Notes under the pieces: model-generated
The model's database searches: none
Seen by the model: only the letters and a program-made list of their open reading frames with translations
Told to the model about the DNA's origin: nothing
Part shown: positions 30,885 to 39,167 of the stretch, in pieces
Position numbering within the stretch: the stretch's first letter is position 1
Layout: each line of letters opens with the position of its first letter
Program-made: the position numbers and the translations under genes
Assembly: GCF_039729015.1 (NCBI RefSeq)
Contig: NZ_CP155792.1
Location: 1,260,001-1,324,000 of the forward strand
Source: Blastococcus sp. HT6-30
GTDB taxonomy: Bacteria; Actinomycetota; Actinomycetes; Mycobacteriales; Geodermatophilaceae
Reading direction: 5' to 3'
DNA length: 64,000 nt

Positions 30885-32773
30885 TGGCCGGCCGGGGTCG
30901 CATCCGGGCGGCGGACATCGCGCTGGTCCGCGAGCGGAGCAAGATCGACGAGATCGTCGGCGAGCACCTGCAGCTGAAGCGCGCGGGCGGCGGCAGCCTC
31001 AAGGGGCTCTGCCCCTTCCACGACGAGAAGTCGCCGTCGTTCCAGGTGACGCCGTCGCGGAACCTGTTCCACTGTTTCGGTTGCGGAGTGGGCGGCGACG
31101 TCATCTCCTTCGTCCAGCAGATCGACCACCTGTCGTTCACCGAGGCCGTCGAGCTCTTGGCCGGCCGCGCCAACATCGACCTGAAGTACGAGGACGACGG
31201 CGGGCGGCCGACCGCCGGCCCCGACCGGGCGTCGGTCGGTCAGCGGGCCCGGCTGGTCGCGGCGAACACCGCGGCGGCCGCGTTCTACGCCGAGCAGCTC
31301 GGCACGCCGGAGGCGGCGCCGGCCCGGCAGTTCCTCGCCGACCGGGCCTTCGACCGGCAGGCGGCCCTGGACTTCGGCTGCGGCTACGCCCCCGGCGGGT
31401 GGGACGCGCTCACCCGGCACCTGCGGGCCAAGGGCTTCACCCAGGCCGAGCTGGTCACCGGCGGGCTGGCGAAGGAGTCGTCGCGGGGCACCCTGATCGA
31501 CCGGTTCCACCGGCGGCTGGTGTGGCCGATCCGCGACATCACCGGGGACGTCATCGGCTTCGGCGCCCGCAAGCTCATGGACGACGACCCGGGGCCGAAG
31601 TACCTCAACACCCCGGAGACCCCGCTCTACAAGAAGAGCAGCGTGCTCTACGGCATCGACCGCGCCAAGCGCGACATCGCCCGCCGGCACCAGGCCGTCG
31701 TCGTCGAGGGCTACACCGACGTCATGGCCTGCCACCTGGCCGGCGTGACGACGGCGGTGGCCTCGTGCGGCACCGCGTTCGGCGCCGAGCACATCGGCGT
31801 GCTGCGCCGGCTGCTCATGGACCAGGACGAGTTCCGCGGTGAGGTCGTCTACACCTTCGACGGCGACGCCGCGGGCCAGGCGGCCGCGATGAAGACCTTC
31901 GCCGAGGACCAGCGGTTCGTCGGGCAGACGTTCGTCGCCGTCGAGCAGGAGGGGCGCGACCCCTGCGAGCTGCGGCAGGAGCACGGCGACGCCGCCGTCC
32001 GCGACCTCGTCGCCCGCCGCACCCCGCTGATCGCCTTCGTCCTCAGGACCACGCTCGCCGGCTACGACCTGGATACCGTGGAGGGCCGGGTCGCCGCCCT
32101 GGAGAAGACGGTGCCGCTCGTCGCACAGATCAAGGACCACGCGTTGCGGCCTGCCTACGCCCGCGAGCTCGCCGGGATGATCGGGAACACCGACGAGGCA
32201 GAGGTGCAGGAGCGGGTGCGCCGGCTGACCGGCAACGGGGGAGGGGCGCCCTCGCGCGGCCGTCCCCGCGCCCCGAAGCGCACGCCGGACGACGCCGCAG
32301 TGGCCGTGGAGCGGGAGGCGGTGAAGGCCGCGCTGCAGGTGCCCGAGTACGCCGGGCCCGCCTTCGACGCCGTCGCGTCGGCCGCCTACACCGATCCCGA
32401 CTACGCCGCCGTCGCGGCGGCGGTGGCCGGAGCCGGTGGTGCCGCGGGCGCGACCGTGACCGGCCCGGCCTGGTTGGACCAGGTGGCCGAGCACTGCGAC
32501 CGGGAGAGCGCCCGCGCGCTGCTGACGGCGCTGGCGGTGGAGCCGATGCGCTCGGTGACCGGTGAGTCCGACCCCGCGTACGTCAACGCGATCCTCGCCC
32601 GCCTCCAGGAGATGGCCACCGTGCGCCAGGTGGCCGCGCTCAAGGGGCGCCTGCAGCGGATGAACCCCGTGGAGCAGGCGGAGGAGTACACGAAGATCTT
32701 CGGGCAGCTCGTGGCGCTGGAGCAGCAGGCCCGGTCGCTGCGGGAGCGGGCGATGGGCGGGCTCGCGTCGTGA
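30884..32773 (+). CDS. dnaG: DNA primase DnaG
   Basis: 629 residues. N-terminal CHC2 zinc finger (Cys43, His46, Cys64, Cys67 in 'GLCPFHDEKSPSF' and 'HCFGCGVGG'), catalytic core with 'YLNTPETPLYKKSSVLYGID', TOPRIM Glu/Asp sites ('VVEGYTDVMACH', 'YTFDGDAAG'), and a C-terminal helicase-interaction domain ('LKGRLQRMNPVEQAEEYTKI'). It synthesises RNA primers for replication. Its start overlaps the small frame upstream (TGATG) and its stop overlaps the next gene's GTG (GTGA). Confidence 0.97.
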   Translation: MAGRGRIRAADIALVRERSKIDEIVGEHLQLKRAGGGSLKGLCPFHDEKSPSFQVTPSRNLFHCFGCGVGGDVISFVQQIDHLSFTEAVELLAGRANIDLKYEDDGGRPTAGPDRASVGQRARLVAANTAAAAFYAEQLGTPEAAPARQFLADRAFDRQAALDFGCGYAPGGWDALTRHLRAKGFTQAELVTGGLAKESSRGTLIDRFHRRLVWPIRDITGDVIGFGARKLMDDDPGPKYLNTPETPLYKKSSVLYGIDRAKRDIARRHQAVVVEGYTDVMACHLAGVTTAVASCGTAFGAEHIGVLRRLLMDQDEFRGEVVYTFDGDAAGQAAAMKTFAEDQRFVGQTFVAVEQEGRDPCELRQEHGDAAVRDLVARRTPLIAFVLRTTLAGYDLDTVEGRVAALEKTVPLVAQIKDHALRPAYARELAGMIGNTDEAEVQERVRRLTGNGGGAPSRGRPRAPKRTPDDAAVAVEREAVKAALQVPEYAGPAFDAVASAAYTDPDYAAVAAAVAGAGGAAGATVTGPAWLDQVAEHCDRESARALLTALAVEPMRSVTGESDPAYVNAILARLQEMATVRQVAALKGRLQRMNPVEQAEEYTKIFGQLVALEQQARSLRERAMGGLAS

Positions 32774-33327
32774 GCCTGCTCGATGGGCTGCGGCGCCGGT
32801 TCGCCCGGCCACCGGAGGCGGTGCGCGCCGCGGTGGCGGTCGACCCCGACGAGCGGGTCCTGGCCTGGGGGGCGCTCGCTCGCGGCGGGGGCTGGCTGGT
32901 CGCCACGTCCCGGGGGCTGCGGACGGTGGACACGGCCGGCGGAGCGGACGTGCTCCCGTGGCACGAGGTGGGCCACGCCCGGTGGGCGGCGACGAATGAC
33001 GGCGGCGGCTCCTTCACCGTCACCCCGCTCACCGAGGTGGAGCCCGGGGTGCAGGCCCGGCTGCCGGGTGTCCGCTACGTGCTGCTCGACGCCGGTGACC
33101 TGCCCGCGGTCGTGCGCCGGCGGGTTGACCAGACGATCGTGACCAGCCGGCGCACCCCGCTGCCCGGCCGGGGCGGTGTGGTCCTGGTGGCCCGCCGGGT
33201 GCCCGGTCAGGCGGAGCGGGAGTGGACCGTCGTGTTCGACGACGACGCCGACCGGGACGACCCGGTGGCCCGGGAGACGGCCCGGCAGAAGCTGGCCGAG
33301 GCGCTCGCCGCCGAGCAGCCGGACTGA
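32770..33327 (+). CDS. Conserved actinobacterial protein of unknown function
   Basis: 185 residues from GTG 32770, overlapping the dnaG stop. It is soluble and beta-rich: 'VAVDPDERVLAWGALARGGG', 'LVATSRGLRTVDT', 'DVLPWHEVGHARWAATNDGG', 'EREWTVVFDDDADRDDP'. The opening resembles a PH-like domain that reports a threshold value, a pattern I have seen next to dnaG in other actinobacteria. There is no catalytic motif. The coupling to dnaG suggests co-expression only. Confidence 0.75.
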   Translation: MSLLDGLRRRFARPPEAVRAAVAVDPDERVLAWGALARGGGWLVATSRGLRTVDTAGGADVLPWHEVGHARWAATNDGGGSFTVTPLTEVEPGVQARLPGVRYVLLDAGDLPAVVRRRVDQTIVTSRRTPLPGRGGVVLVARRVPGQAEREWTVVFDDDADRDDPVARETARQKLAEALAAEQPD

Positions 33328-33333
33328 CCGGCC

Positions 33334-33543
33334 TCAGGGCTGAGGTTCGCCGCCCAGCTGGGCCTTGAGGGTGGACACCGCGTCGTCGGCCTTGGCCTGC
33401 GCCATACCTGCGATGCTCTGCAGGCGGGGGTCGTCCTTGGCCTTGTCCCAGGCCCGCCGGATCTGCTCGTAGCGCTCGCGGCCGGCACGTGAGCCGAGCA
33501 CGTAGCCAGCACCGAATCCGGCGACGAACGACAGCTTGGCCAC
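33334..33543 (-). CDS. Small YtxH-like protein
   Basis: 69 residues from GTG 33543 with GGAGG nine bases upstream on its strand. It opens with a short glycine-rich hydrophobic segment ('LSFVAGFGAGYVLGSRAGR') and continues as a charged amphipathic helix ('YEQIRRAWDKAKDDPRLQSI'). This is the common actinobacterial YtxH-like pattern, membrane-associated and of unknown role, often stress-linked. It converges on the dnaG-linked gene with six bases between. Confidence 0.75.
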   Translation of the reverse strand: MAKLSFVAGFGAGYVLGSRAGRERYEQIRRAWDKAKDDPRLQSIAGMAQAKADDAVSTLKAQLGGEPQP

Positions 33544-33679
33544 GGGGAACCTCCAGGTGTTCGGGCGATGGACGACGACACGCTACCTGTGGCGCGCATC
33601 CCGCTGCGGTCCGCAAGCCCCGTGCGGCGGCTGATCGAGCGTGCGGTACTCTCGTCGAGCCAGCGGATCGCACCGCTGA

Positions 33680-33752
33680 TCCCCCGTAGCTCAATTGGCA
33701 GAGCATGCGACTGTTAATCGCAGGGTTACTGGTTCAAGTCCAGTCGGGGGAG
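33680..33752 (+). tRNA. tRNA-Asn (GTT)
   Basis: A full cloverleaf of 73 bases: acceptor TCCCCCG (33680-33686) with CGGGGGA (33745-33751) and discriminator G; D arm GCTC/GAGC; anticodon stem TGCGA/TCGCA around CTGTTAA with anticodon GTT at 33713-33715; variable loop GGGTT; T arm ACTGG/CCAGT with loop TTCAAGT. CCA is not encoded. It stands alone and marks the left border of an accessory patch. Confidence 0.97.
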
Positions 33753-34103
33753 CCCCAGCTGCAGGTCAAGCGGTCTACACGCTCGACCGCGCGGATTGAT
33801 CATCCAACGAACGACCACGATTCTTTCGCCGGGCTCCCCTCGGCCGGGGATGTCCGCTTCGAGACAGGACGCAGCGGTTCCGCTGTCAGGATTCGCCTGG
33901 AGCGCGCTCGCCGGACAACCCTGGATTCGCCGGGTCCTGCCGGCGCATCCCTGCTCCACCCGAAGCTGCTGACATCCCGGCGGTCCTGGAAAACTGCAGG
34001 GCGGCCCGGCCCGGTGGCGGTGGAACTGCGCCAGGGAACTCAGACTCGAGCGCCAGCACGGCGGCTGCGGAGACCTGCGCTGCCCAGCTCAAGCGGGGAC
34101 TCG
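33753..34103 (+). other. Stretch without a recognisable gene after tRNA-Asn
   Basis: About 350 bases with less biased composition (e.g. around 33780-33830 and 33990) and no frame giving a plausible protein. I searched it for a repeat of the tRNA 3' end, an integrase or terminal repeats and saw none. It leads straight into the acetyltransferase remnant. Confidence 0.5.
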
Positions 34104-34356
34104 GTGCACCTCGGGTCGAACGTCCAGCTGCTGACCGCGTCGCATCCGCTGGACGCCGCGCGAACGTCGGCCGGGCCCGCAGGAGCCCGCGCCGATCATC
34201 GCCGGGGACAACGCGTGGCTCGGGGGAGGGGTGATCGTGCTGCCGGGGGTGAGCATCGGCGCGGAGATTGTGGTCGGCGCGGGATCGGTGGTCGTCCACG
34301 ACCTCCCCTCGGGCGTCCTGGCTGCGGGCAACCCGCGTGGGTCCTCCGGCAGCTGA
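34104..34356 (+). pseudogene. Remnant of a sugar O-acetyltransferase (maltose acetyltransferase type)
   Basis: Only the C-terminal hexapeptide-repeat part remains. In one frame from 34104 it reads 'VHLGSNVQLLTASHPLDAAR'. After a shift near 34180-34195 it reads 'IAGDNAWLGGGVIVLPGVSI', 'GAEIVVGAGSVVVHDLPSGV' and 'LAAGNP' to TGA 34354-34356. These are the end of a LacA/Maa enzyme. The N-terminal about 110 residues are gone and the last residues are altered, so it is both truncated and frameshifted. Confidence 0.85.
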
Positions 34357-34396
34357 GCTGAGGGGTGGCGGCCGCCCGGCCGGGTACGGGCCGACG

Positions 34397-36049
34397 GTGA
34401 CGGAACCAACAGGACAGCTGCAGCAGGTCGCGCGGGAGACGTTCGGTTGGCCGGAGCTGCGGCCGGACCAGCTGGCGGCCATGGAGGCGGTGATGGCCGG
34501 CCACGACGTCCTGGCCGTGCTGCCGACCGGGGCCGGCAAGTCGGCGATCTACCAGGTCCCGGCGCTGCTGCTCGAAGGCCCGACGCTGGTCGTCTCGCCG
34601 TTGCTGGCGCTGCAGCGCGACCAGGTCGACAGCCTGGAGGACTCGCGGGCGCCGGAGGCGGTCGCGGTCAACTCCGGGCAGCGGGCGGGAGACAGGCGGC
34701 ATGCCTGGGAGGCGGTCCGTGAGCGCGACGCCGAGTACCTGTTCCTGTCGCCCGAGCAGCTGGCCAAGGATGAGGTCGTCGATGAGTTGGCCGAGCTCGG
34801 GGTCAGCCTCTTCGTCATCGACGAGGCGCATTGTGTGTCGGCGTGGGGGCATGACTTCCGGCCGGACTACCTGCGGCTGGGGCCGGTGATCGAACGGCTC
34901 GGTCACCCTCCGGTCCTCGCGCTCACGGCCACCGCGGGGATGCCCGTGCGCCAGGACATCCTCGGCCGGCTCGGGCTGCGGGATCCCGTGGAGGTGATCG
35001 CCAGCTTCGACCGACCAAACCTCCACCTGGCGGTGGAGCGCTTCAGCGACGACCGGCGCAAGCGCTCGGCGGTGGTCGCACGGGTGGCTGCGCTCGTGGC
35101 CGACCCGGCCACCAGGCGGGGCCTGGTGTACGTGACCAGCCGCAAGGACGCGGGGTACTACGCCGACGAGCTGGCGCAGATCGGGATCCGGGTCGCCGCC
35201 TACCACGCCGGCATGAAGGCCGCCGACCGGCGGCGGGTGCACGAAGACTTCCTCGGCGACGCCGTCGACGTCGTGGTGGCGACCTCGGCGTTCGGCATGG
35301 GCATCGACAAGCCCGACGTCCGCTTCGTCGTCCATGCCTCGGCCGTGGACTCCCTCGACACCTACTACCAGCAGATCGGCCGCGCCGGGCGTGACGGCGA
35401 GGCGGCCGAGATAGCCCTGTTCTACCGGCCCGAGGATCTCCACCTGCAGACCTTCCTCACCGCCAGCCGCGCGCCCGAGGACGCCCTCGGGGAAGTGGCC
35501 GAGGCGCTCGACGAGTACGACGAGCCGGTGCGCGCCACGGACCTGGCCCAGGACACGGAGGCATCAGCGGCCAAGCGCACCCGCGCGGTGAACCTGCTGG
35601 AGGAGGCCGGTGCCGTGGGGACCACCGACGACGGGCGCCTGGAGTACCTGGATTCCGACCTCGAACCCGAGGCGGCGGTCCAGGACGCCGTGGAGGTCGC
35701 CGAGAATCACCAGCGGCTGACCCGCTCCCGGATCGAGATGATGCGCGGCTACGCCGAGACCACCGGATGTCGGCGGCAATTCCTGCTCGGCTACTTCGGC
35801 GAACAGCTCCCACACCCCTGCGGCAACTGCGACACCTGCGAGGCCGGCACCGCCCGCGACCAACCCGGCGAGGACACCCCGTTCCCCATCAACTCCGCCG
35901 TCCACCACCGCGAGTGGGGACACGGGGTGGTCATGTCGGTCGAGGAGGACCGGATCACCGTGCTGTTCGACCAGGTGGGCTACAAGACCCTCGCCCTGGC
36001 CGCCGTCGAATCACAGCGACTCCTGGAGGCCGACCAGCCATCCGGCTGA
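34397..36049 (+). CDS. recQ: RecQ-family ATP-dependent DNA helicase with UvrD-like tail
   Basis: 550 residues from GTG 34397. Walker A 'LPTGAGKSA' (42-50), DEAH box in 'VIDEAHCVSAWGHDFRPDYL' (142-145), motif VI region 'YYQQIGRAGRDG', RecQ zinc site (Cys 458, then 'HPCGNCDTC' to about 484). It unwinds DNA in recombination repair. There is no HRDC domain. Instead the last about 50 residues read 'FPINSAVHHREWGHGVVMSV' and 'EEDRITVLFDQVGYKTLAL', resembling the small Tudor/SH3-like tail of UvrD/PcrA helicases. It is the first intact gene after the tRNA, amid gene remnants. Confidence 0.95.
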   Translation: MTEPTGQLQQVARETFGWPELRPDQLAAMEAVMAGHDVLAVLPTGAGKSAIYQVPALLLEGPTLVVSPLLALQRDQVDSLEDSRAPEAVAVNSGQRAGDRRHAWEAVRERDAEYLFLSPEQLAKDEVVDELAELGVSLFVIDEAHCVSAWGHDFRPDYLRLGPVIERLGHPPVLALTATAGMPVRQDILGRLGLRDPVEVIASFDRPNLHLAVERFSDDRRKRSAVVARVAALVADPATRRGLVYVTSRKDAGYYADELAQIGIRVAAYHAGMKAADRRRVHEDFLGDAVDVVVATSAFGMGIDKPDVRFVVHASAVDSLDTYYQQIGRAGRDGEAAEIALFYRPEDLHLQTFLTASRAPEDALGEVAEALDEYDEPVRATDLAQDTEASAAKRTRAVNLLEEAGAVGTTDDGRLEYLDSDLEPEAAVQDAVEVAENHQRLTRSRIEMMRGYAETTGCRRQFLLGYFGEQLPHPCGNCDTCEAGTARDQPGEDTPFPINSAVHHREWGHGVVMSVEEDRITVLFDQVGYKTLALAAVESQRLLEADQPSG

Positions 36050-36209
36050 TCGCGACCCGCACCCATCGGCCGACCGGGAGCGCCCGAAGACGCTCCGCGG
36101 CAGCCGCTCAGTGGTGCGCGGTGGCCCGCTCCAGGACCCAGCCGACGCCGCCGCACCCGGTCGGAAGCGGCGGGTGTCGAGATCGGGCCGCTTCGCGCGA
36201 TGACTGTGG

Positions 36210-37373
36210 TCAGAGTCCGCTGAGGGCCCTGGCGATCGCAGTTCGAAGGTGGTCGAGTCCTTCCCCGGTGATGGCTGAGACCGGCACTGCAGCGGGATAC
36301 GCGCTGCGCAGTGCGGCCACCCACTCCGGCGGGGCGACGTCCACCTTGTTGAGCGCGAGCAGTTCGGTGTGGTCGCGGGCGCCGATCTCGTAGAGCACCC
36401 CTCGGACGGTGGTCACCTGCGCCATCGCGTCGGCGGCGGAGGCGTCGACGACGTGCAGGAGCAGGTCGGCGTCGACGACCTCCTGCAGCGTGCTGCGGAA
36501 GGCGTCGACGAGCTGGTGAGGCAGATGCCGGACGAAGCCCACGGTGTCGGTGAGCGTGTACTCGCGGCCGTCTGCCGTCCGGGTGCGGCGCACCGTCGGG
36601 TCCAGCGTCGCGAAGAGCGCGTCCTGCACCAGCACGTCGGCGCCGGTGAGCCGGTTGAGCAGCGCGGACTTCCCGGCATTGGTGTACCCGGTCAGCGCCA
36701 CCGAGGGCACTTGGTTGCGCCGCCGGCGGGAGCGGGTCCGCTCTCTGCGGAGGCCGGTCTCCTTGACCTGCCGTCGCAGGAGCGATATCCGCCGGCGCAG
36801 GTGCCGACGCTCGGTCTCGAGCCGCTGCTCACCCGGGCCGCGGACGCCGATGCCGGCGCCGCCGGCGACCCGGCCACCACCGACCCGGGACAGCTCTGTG
36901 CCCTGCCCACGCAGGCGGGGCAACTGGTAGGCCAACTGGGCGAGCTCCACCTGGGCCTTGCCTTCACTGCTGCGGGCGTGCTGGGCGAAGATGTCGAGGA
37001 TCAGCGCGGTGCGGTCGACGACACGAGCCTGCAGCCGGTCCTCCAGGTTCCGCACCTGGGCCGGGCTCAACTCGCCGTCGACGATGACGAGTTCGGCGGA
37101 GCGTTCCTGCACCATGCCGGCGAGGTCGCTGACCTTCCCCGATCCGAGGTAGGTCGCCGGGTCCGGCCGCTCGCGGGTCTGGACCATCCGTCCGACCACG
37201 GCCACGCCATCGGTCTCCGCCAGTCGCTCGAGCTCATCCAGCCGCGCATCGCTCTCGGCGGACCCGAGGCCGACCAGGAGAGCACGCGGCTCTCCCGCGT
37301 CGGGTCCGCGGGACCCGTCTCCGTCGGTGCGCCCGGTGGCACTGTCGGAGGGCACCAGCCAATGACCCGGCAT
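36210..37373 (-). CDS. hflX: Ribosome-associated GTPase HflX
   Basis: 387 residues. ATG 37373 is chosen because GAGGAG stands eight bases before it; the frame is open further up but without family sequence. N-terminal HflX domain ('RLAETDGVAVVGRMVQTRER', 'YLGSGKVSDLAGMV', 'LSPAQVRNLEDRLQARVVDR'), helical linker, then the G domain with G1 'GYTNAGKS' (about 228), G3 'DTVGF' and G4 'NKVD'. HflX splits stalled or hibernating ribosomes under stress. Actinobacteria usually have one hflX near miaA-dapF, so this lone gene in an accessory patch may be a second copy. Confidence 0.95.
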   Translation of the reverse strand: MPGHWLVPSDSATGRTDGDGSRGPDAGEPRALLVGLGSAESDARLDELERLAETDGVAVVGRMVQTRERPDPATYLGSGKVSDLAGMVQERSAELVIVDGELSPAQVRNLEDRLQARVVDRTALILDIFAQHARSSEGKAQVELAQLAYQLPRLRGQGTELSRVGGGRVAGGAGIGVRGPGEQRLETERRHLRRRISLLRRQVKETGLRRERTRSRRRRNQVPSVALTGYTNAGKSALLNRLTGADVLVQDALFATLDPTVRRTRTADGREYTLTDTVGFVRHLPHQLVDAFRSTLQEVVDADLLLHVVDASAADAMAQVTTVRGVLYEIGARDHTELLALNKVDVAPPEWVAALRSAYPAAVPVSAITGEGLDHLRTAIARALSGL

Positions 37374-37572
37374 CGAGACTGCTCCTCTGGGCGTCGAGCT
37401 GCTCTGCATGCAATAACCGTGACGGTGACCAGCTGTGCTCGGCCGGCAAGTGCCCACCGTCGCTGTCAGACTCGCCGCAACCGACCAACTCCGCCACCGG
37501 ACGAGGACGTGACGCTTCGGTGCGTTCAGGACGGCGAGCCCCGATCGTCCGCTCTACCCGCATGGCCCCCGG

Positions 37573-37790
37573 GTGCTTGTCGGAGTGCCACCGGACGAGG
37601 TCTTCATCGACCCTCCTCCATGTTCCGCCTGGATCTGCACCGCGGAGGTACGCGACGGCGACCTCACCGCAGCGCTCTGCCTGACGCGGTGCGATGAGGT
37701 GGTCGTGAAGCCGGCGCGGGGTGAGCAGGGCAAGGGCATCACCGTGGAAGGGCGGGAGCCCGCCGAGCTCGTGGGCCCGAAAGCTGCCCC
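37573..37790 (+). pseudogene. Possible ATP-grasp ligase remnant
   Basis: One frame contains 'CDEVVVKPARGEQGKGITV', which looks like the nucleotide-binding strand-loop of ATP-grasp ligases such as N-acetylglutaminylglutamine synthetase or cyanophycin synthetase. The flanking codons quickly lose sense on both sides and no start or full domain is present. The rest of 37374-38011 holds no gene I can support. Function of the parent gene is a guess. Confidence 0.35.
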
Positions 37791-38011
37791 TGTCGGCCAG
37801 CAGCGTCCCTGCGGCCCCGGCGGGCCAGTTGTGGCAGTCGGTGGAGCCCCGTTCCCATGGGGAGGCAGCCCCACATGCCACGCCCGTGCGGGTCGGGGCC
37901 GCGGTCCCGTTGCTGCTCCACGGTCGCTCGCCTCCTTCCGCCGCGCCGTGGTCGCCGCGCAAGGGCTACGGCCCGGCGACGGCGACCACGGACGGGGTCT
38001 GGCGCGCCGGA

Positions 38012-38224
38012 TCAGACGAGGCCCTCGTTGTGGGGCTCGATGCTGGCGGACGGGTCCACCCCGCCGTCGGCGTCCGGGTGCACCGTGCCCTGGCCCGGCT
38101 CCGAGCCGGAACCCGCGGCGGTGTTGCGGGACGAGCGATCCGGATCGCTCACGTCCGTCGTGGTCGGCGCCTGACCGATGCGCTTGGCGGCTTCTCCGGT
38201 CCCGGTCTCCTCGAGCTCGCTCAT
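38012..38224 (-). CDS. Small acidic protein, unknown function
   Basis: 70 residues from ATG 38224, with GAAGGGAG just before it on the minus strand. It is acidic and polar, probably disordered ('MSELEETGTGEAAKRIG', 'VSDPDRSSRNTAAGSGSEPG'). No motif is known to me. It is the only plausible intact gene between hflX and the ThrE-like gene. Confidence 0.5.
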   Translation of the reverse strand: MSELEETGTGEAAKRIGQAPTTTDVSDPDRSSRNTAAGSGSEPGQGTVHPDADGGVDPSASIEPHNEGLV

Positions 38225-38312
38225 GATCTCCCTTCCCGGTCCGGACCTTCCGGACCTGGCGACGCCCTACCCGTTCTGCCGGGAGGCAGTCCCCGAACGA
38301 AACCGACGCCTG

Positions 38313-38375
38313 GGAGCGGGCACCGCGCAAGAGCACCCGGACGGCGACACGGCGTTCGCGGTCAACAGCGCCGTG
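38313..38375 (+). pseudogene. Short remnant of a RecQ C-terminal region
   Basis: The 21 codons read 'GAGTAQEHPDGDTAFAVNSA'V, matching 'EAGTARDQPGEDTPFPINSA'V of the RecQ encoded at 34397-36049 at 12 of 21 positions, including DT-F--NSAV. Before and after this the similarity stops. It suggests that a second RecQ-like gene once lay here or that a tail fragment was copied. Confidence 0.5.
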
Positions 38376-38435
38376 CGGGAGGCCCGTGGTCGTAGGCCGT
38401 GCGATGTTCCAGGCCCCGCCGTGCGAGGAAGCGCC

Positions 38436-38601
38436 GTGTCCCTGCCGTCCGTTCCCGCGTCACCCGAGGCGCTCCAGGACCTTCCGATCCCCGCCCGCCC
38501 CCGGCTGAATCCACGGGACGTCGTCGTGCCCGAGGGCTACAGCGTCGAGGTCGTCCTCGCCGGGCTGTCCATGCCTGCCGGCATGGGGATCGACGACGAT
38601 G
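38436..38601 (+). pseudogene. N-terminal remnant of a glucose/sorbosone dehydrogenase-like protein
   Basis: From GTG 38436 the frame reads 'LPIPARPRLNPRDVVVPEGY' and 'SVEVVLAGLSMPAGMGIDDD'G, the usual opening of soluble PQQ-type sugar dehydrogenase beta propellers. It stops making sense at about 38600, where the sequence becomes the interior of an alpha/beta hydrolase on the other strand. About 50 residues survive of an expected 350 or more. Confidence 0.65.
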
Positions 38602-38943
38602 GGCGAGCACGTCGTAGCCGAGCGCTCCCAGGCGCCGGCCGAGGGGGATGAGGTACCTGCTGGACAGACCCAGACCGTGCACGAGGATCAGCGGTAGCCG
38701 GCCGGGCTCCGCCTCCTGCCGCCAGGTGCGGGCGTGCAGCGAGACGCCGAGTGAGGGCACCTCCGTCCAGACGCTCGTGGGCGCGGTGCCCGACGGAACC
38801 CGGTCCGCGGCCGCCGCCACCGCGTCGGAGGCGTCCGCGGGCTCGCCCTCGGGCCGGCCGGAGGATGCTCCCGCGCTCGTGTCGGTCACCGTGTTCCTCG
38901 GTTGCGGTCTCGGCAGCGTGGTAGCGGCAGCCGACCTACCCAT
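38598..38943 (-). pseudogene. N-terminal remnant of an alpha/beta hydrolase
   Basis: From ATG 38943 the minus strand reads through an Ala/Ser/Pro linker to 'VWTEVPSLGVSLHARTWRQE', 'RLPLILVHGLGLSSRYLIPL' and 'GRRLGALGYDVLA', a normal hydrolase start including the oxyanion-hole HG. It ends abruptly at about 38600 at the junction with the dehydrogenase remnant. The nucleophile, Asp and His parts are missing. Confidence 0.7.
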
Positions 38944-39167
38944 CAGGTGGTCGTCCACACGGCCCGGACGCTGATCGGTCCGAGCGGCTCCCAGCGAACG
39001 GGCCCGCCCGACGAGGTGGCAGACAGCGCCGGGGTGGAGGTACGGCATGTTGTACGCACCGGCACAGCGGCCGGGGAGCATTGTGATCCAGGCGCCGGCC
39101 CGCCCCGCGCCCTGGCCGGCGCGGGACCGCAGGTACCGGCCGAGGAACGAGCATCGGAGGAGGCACG

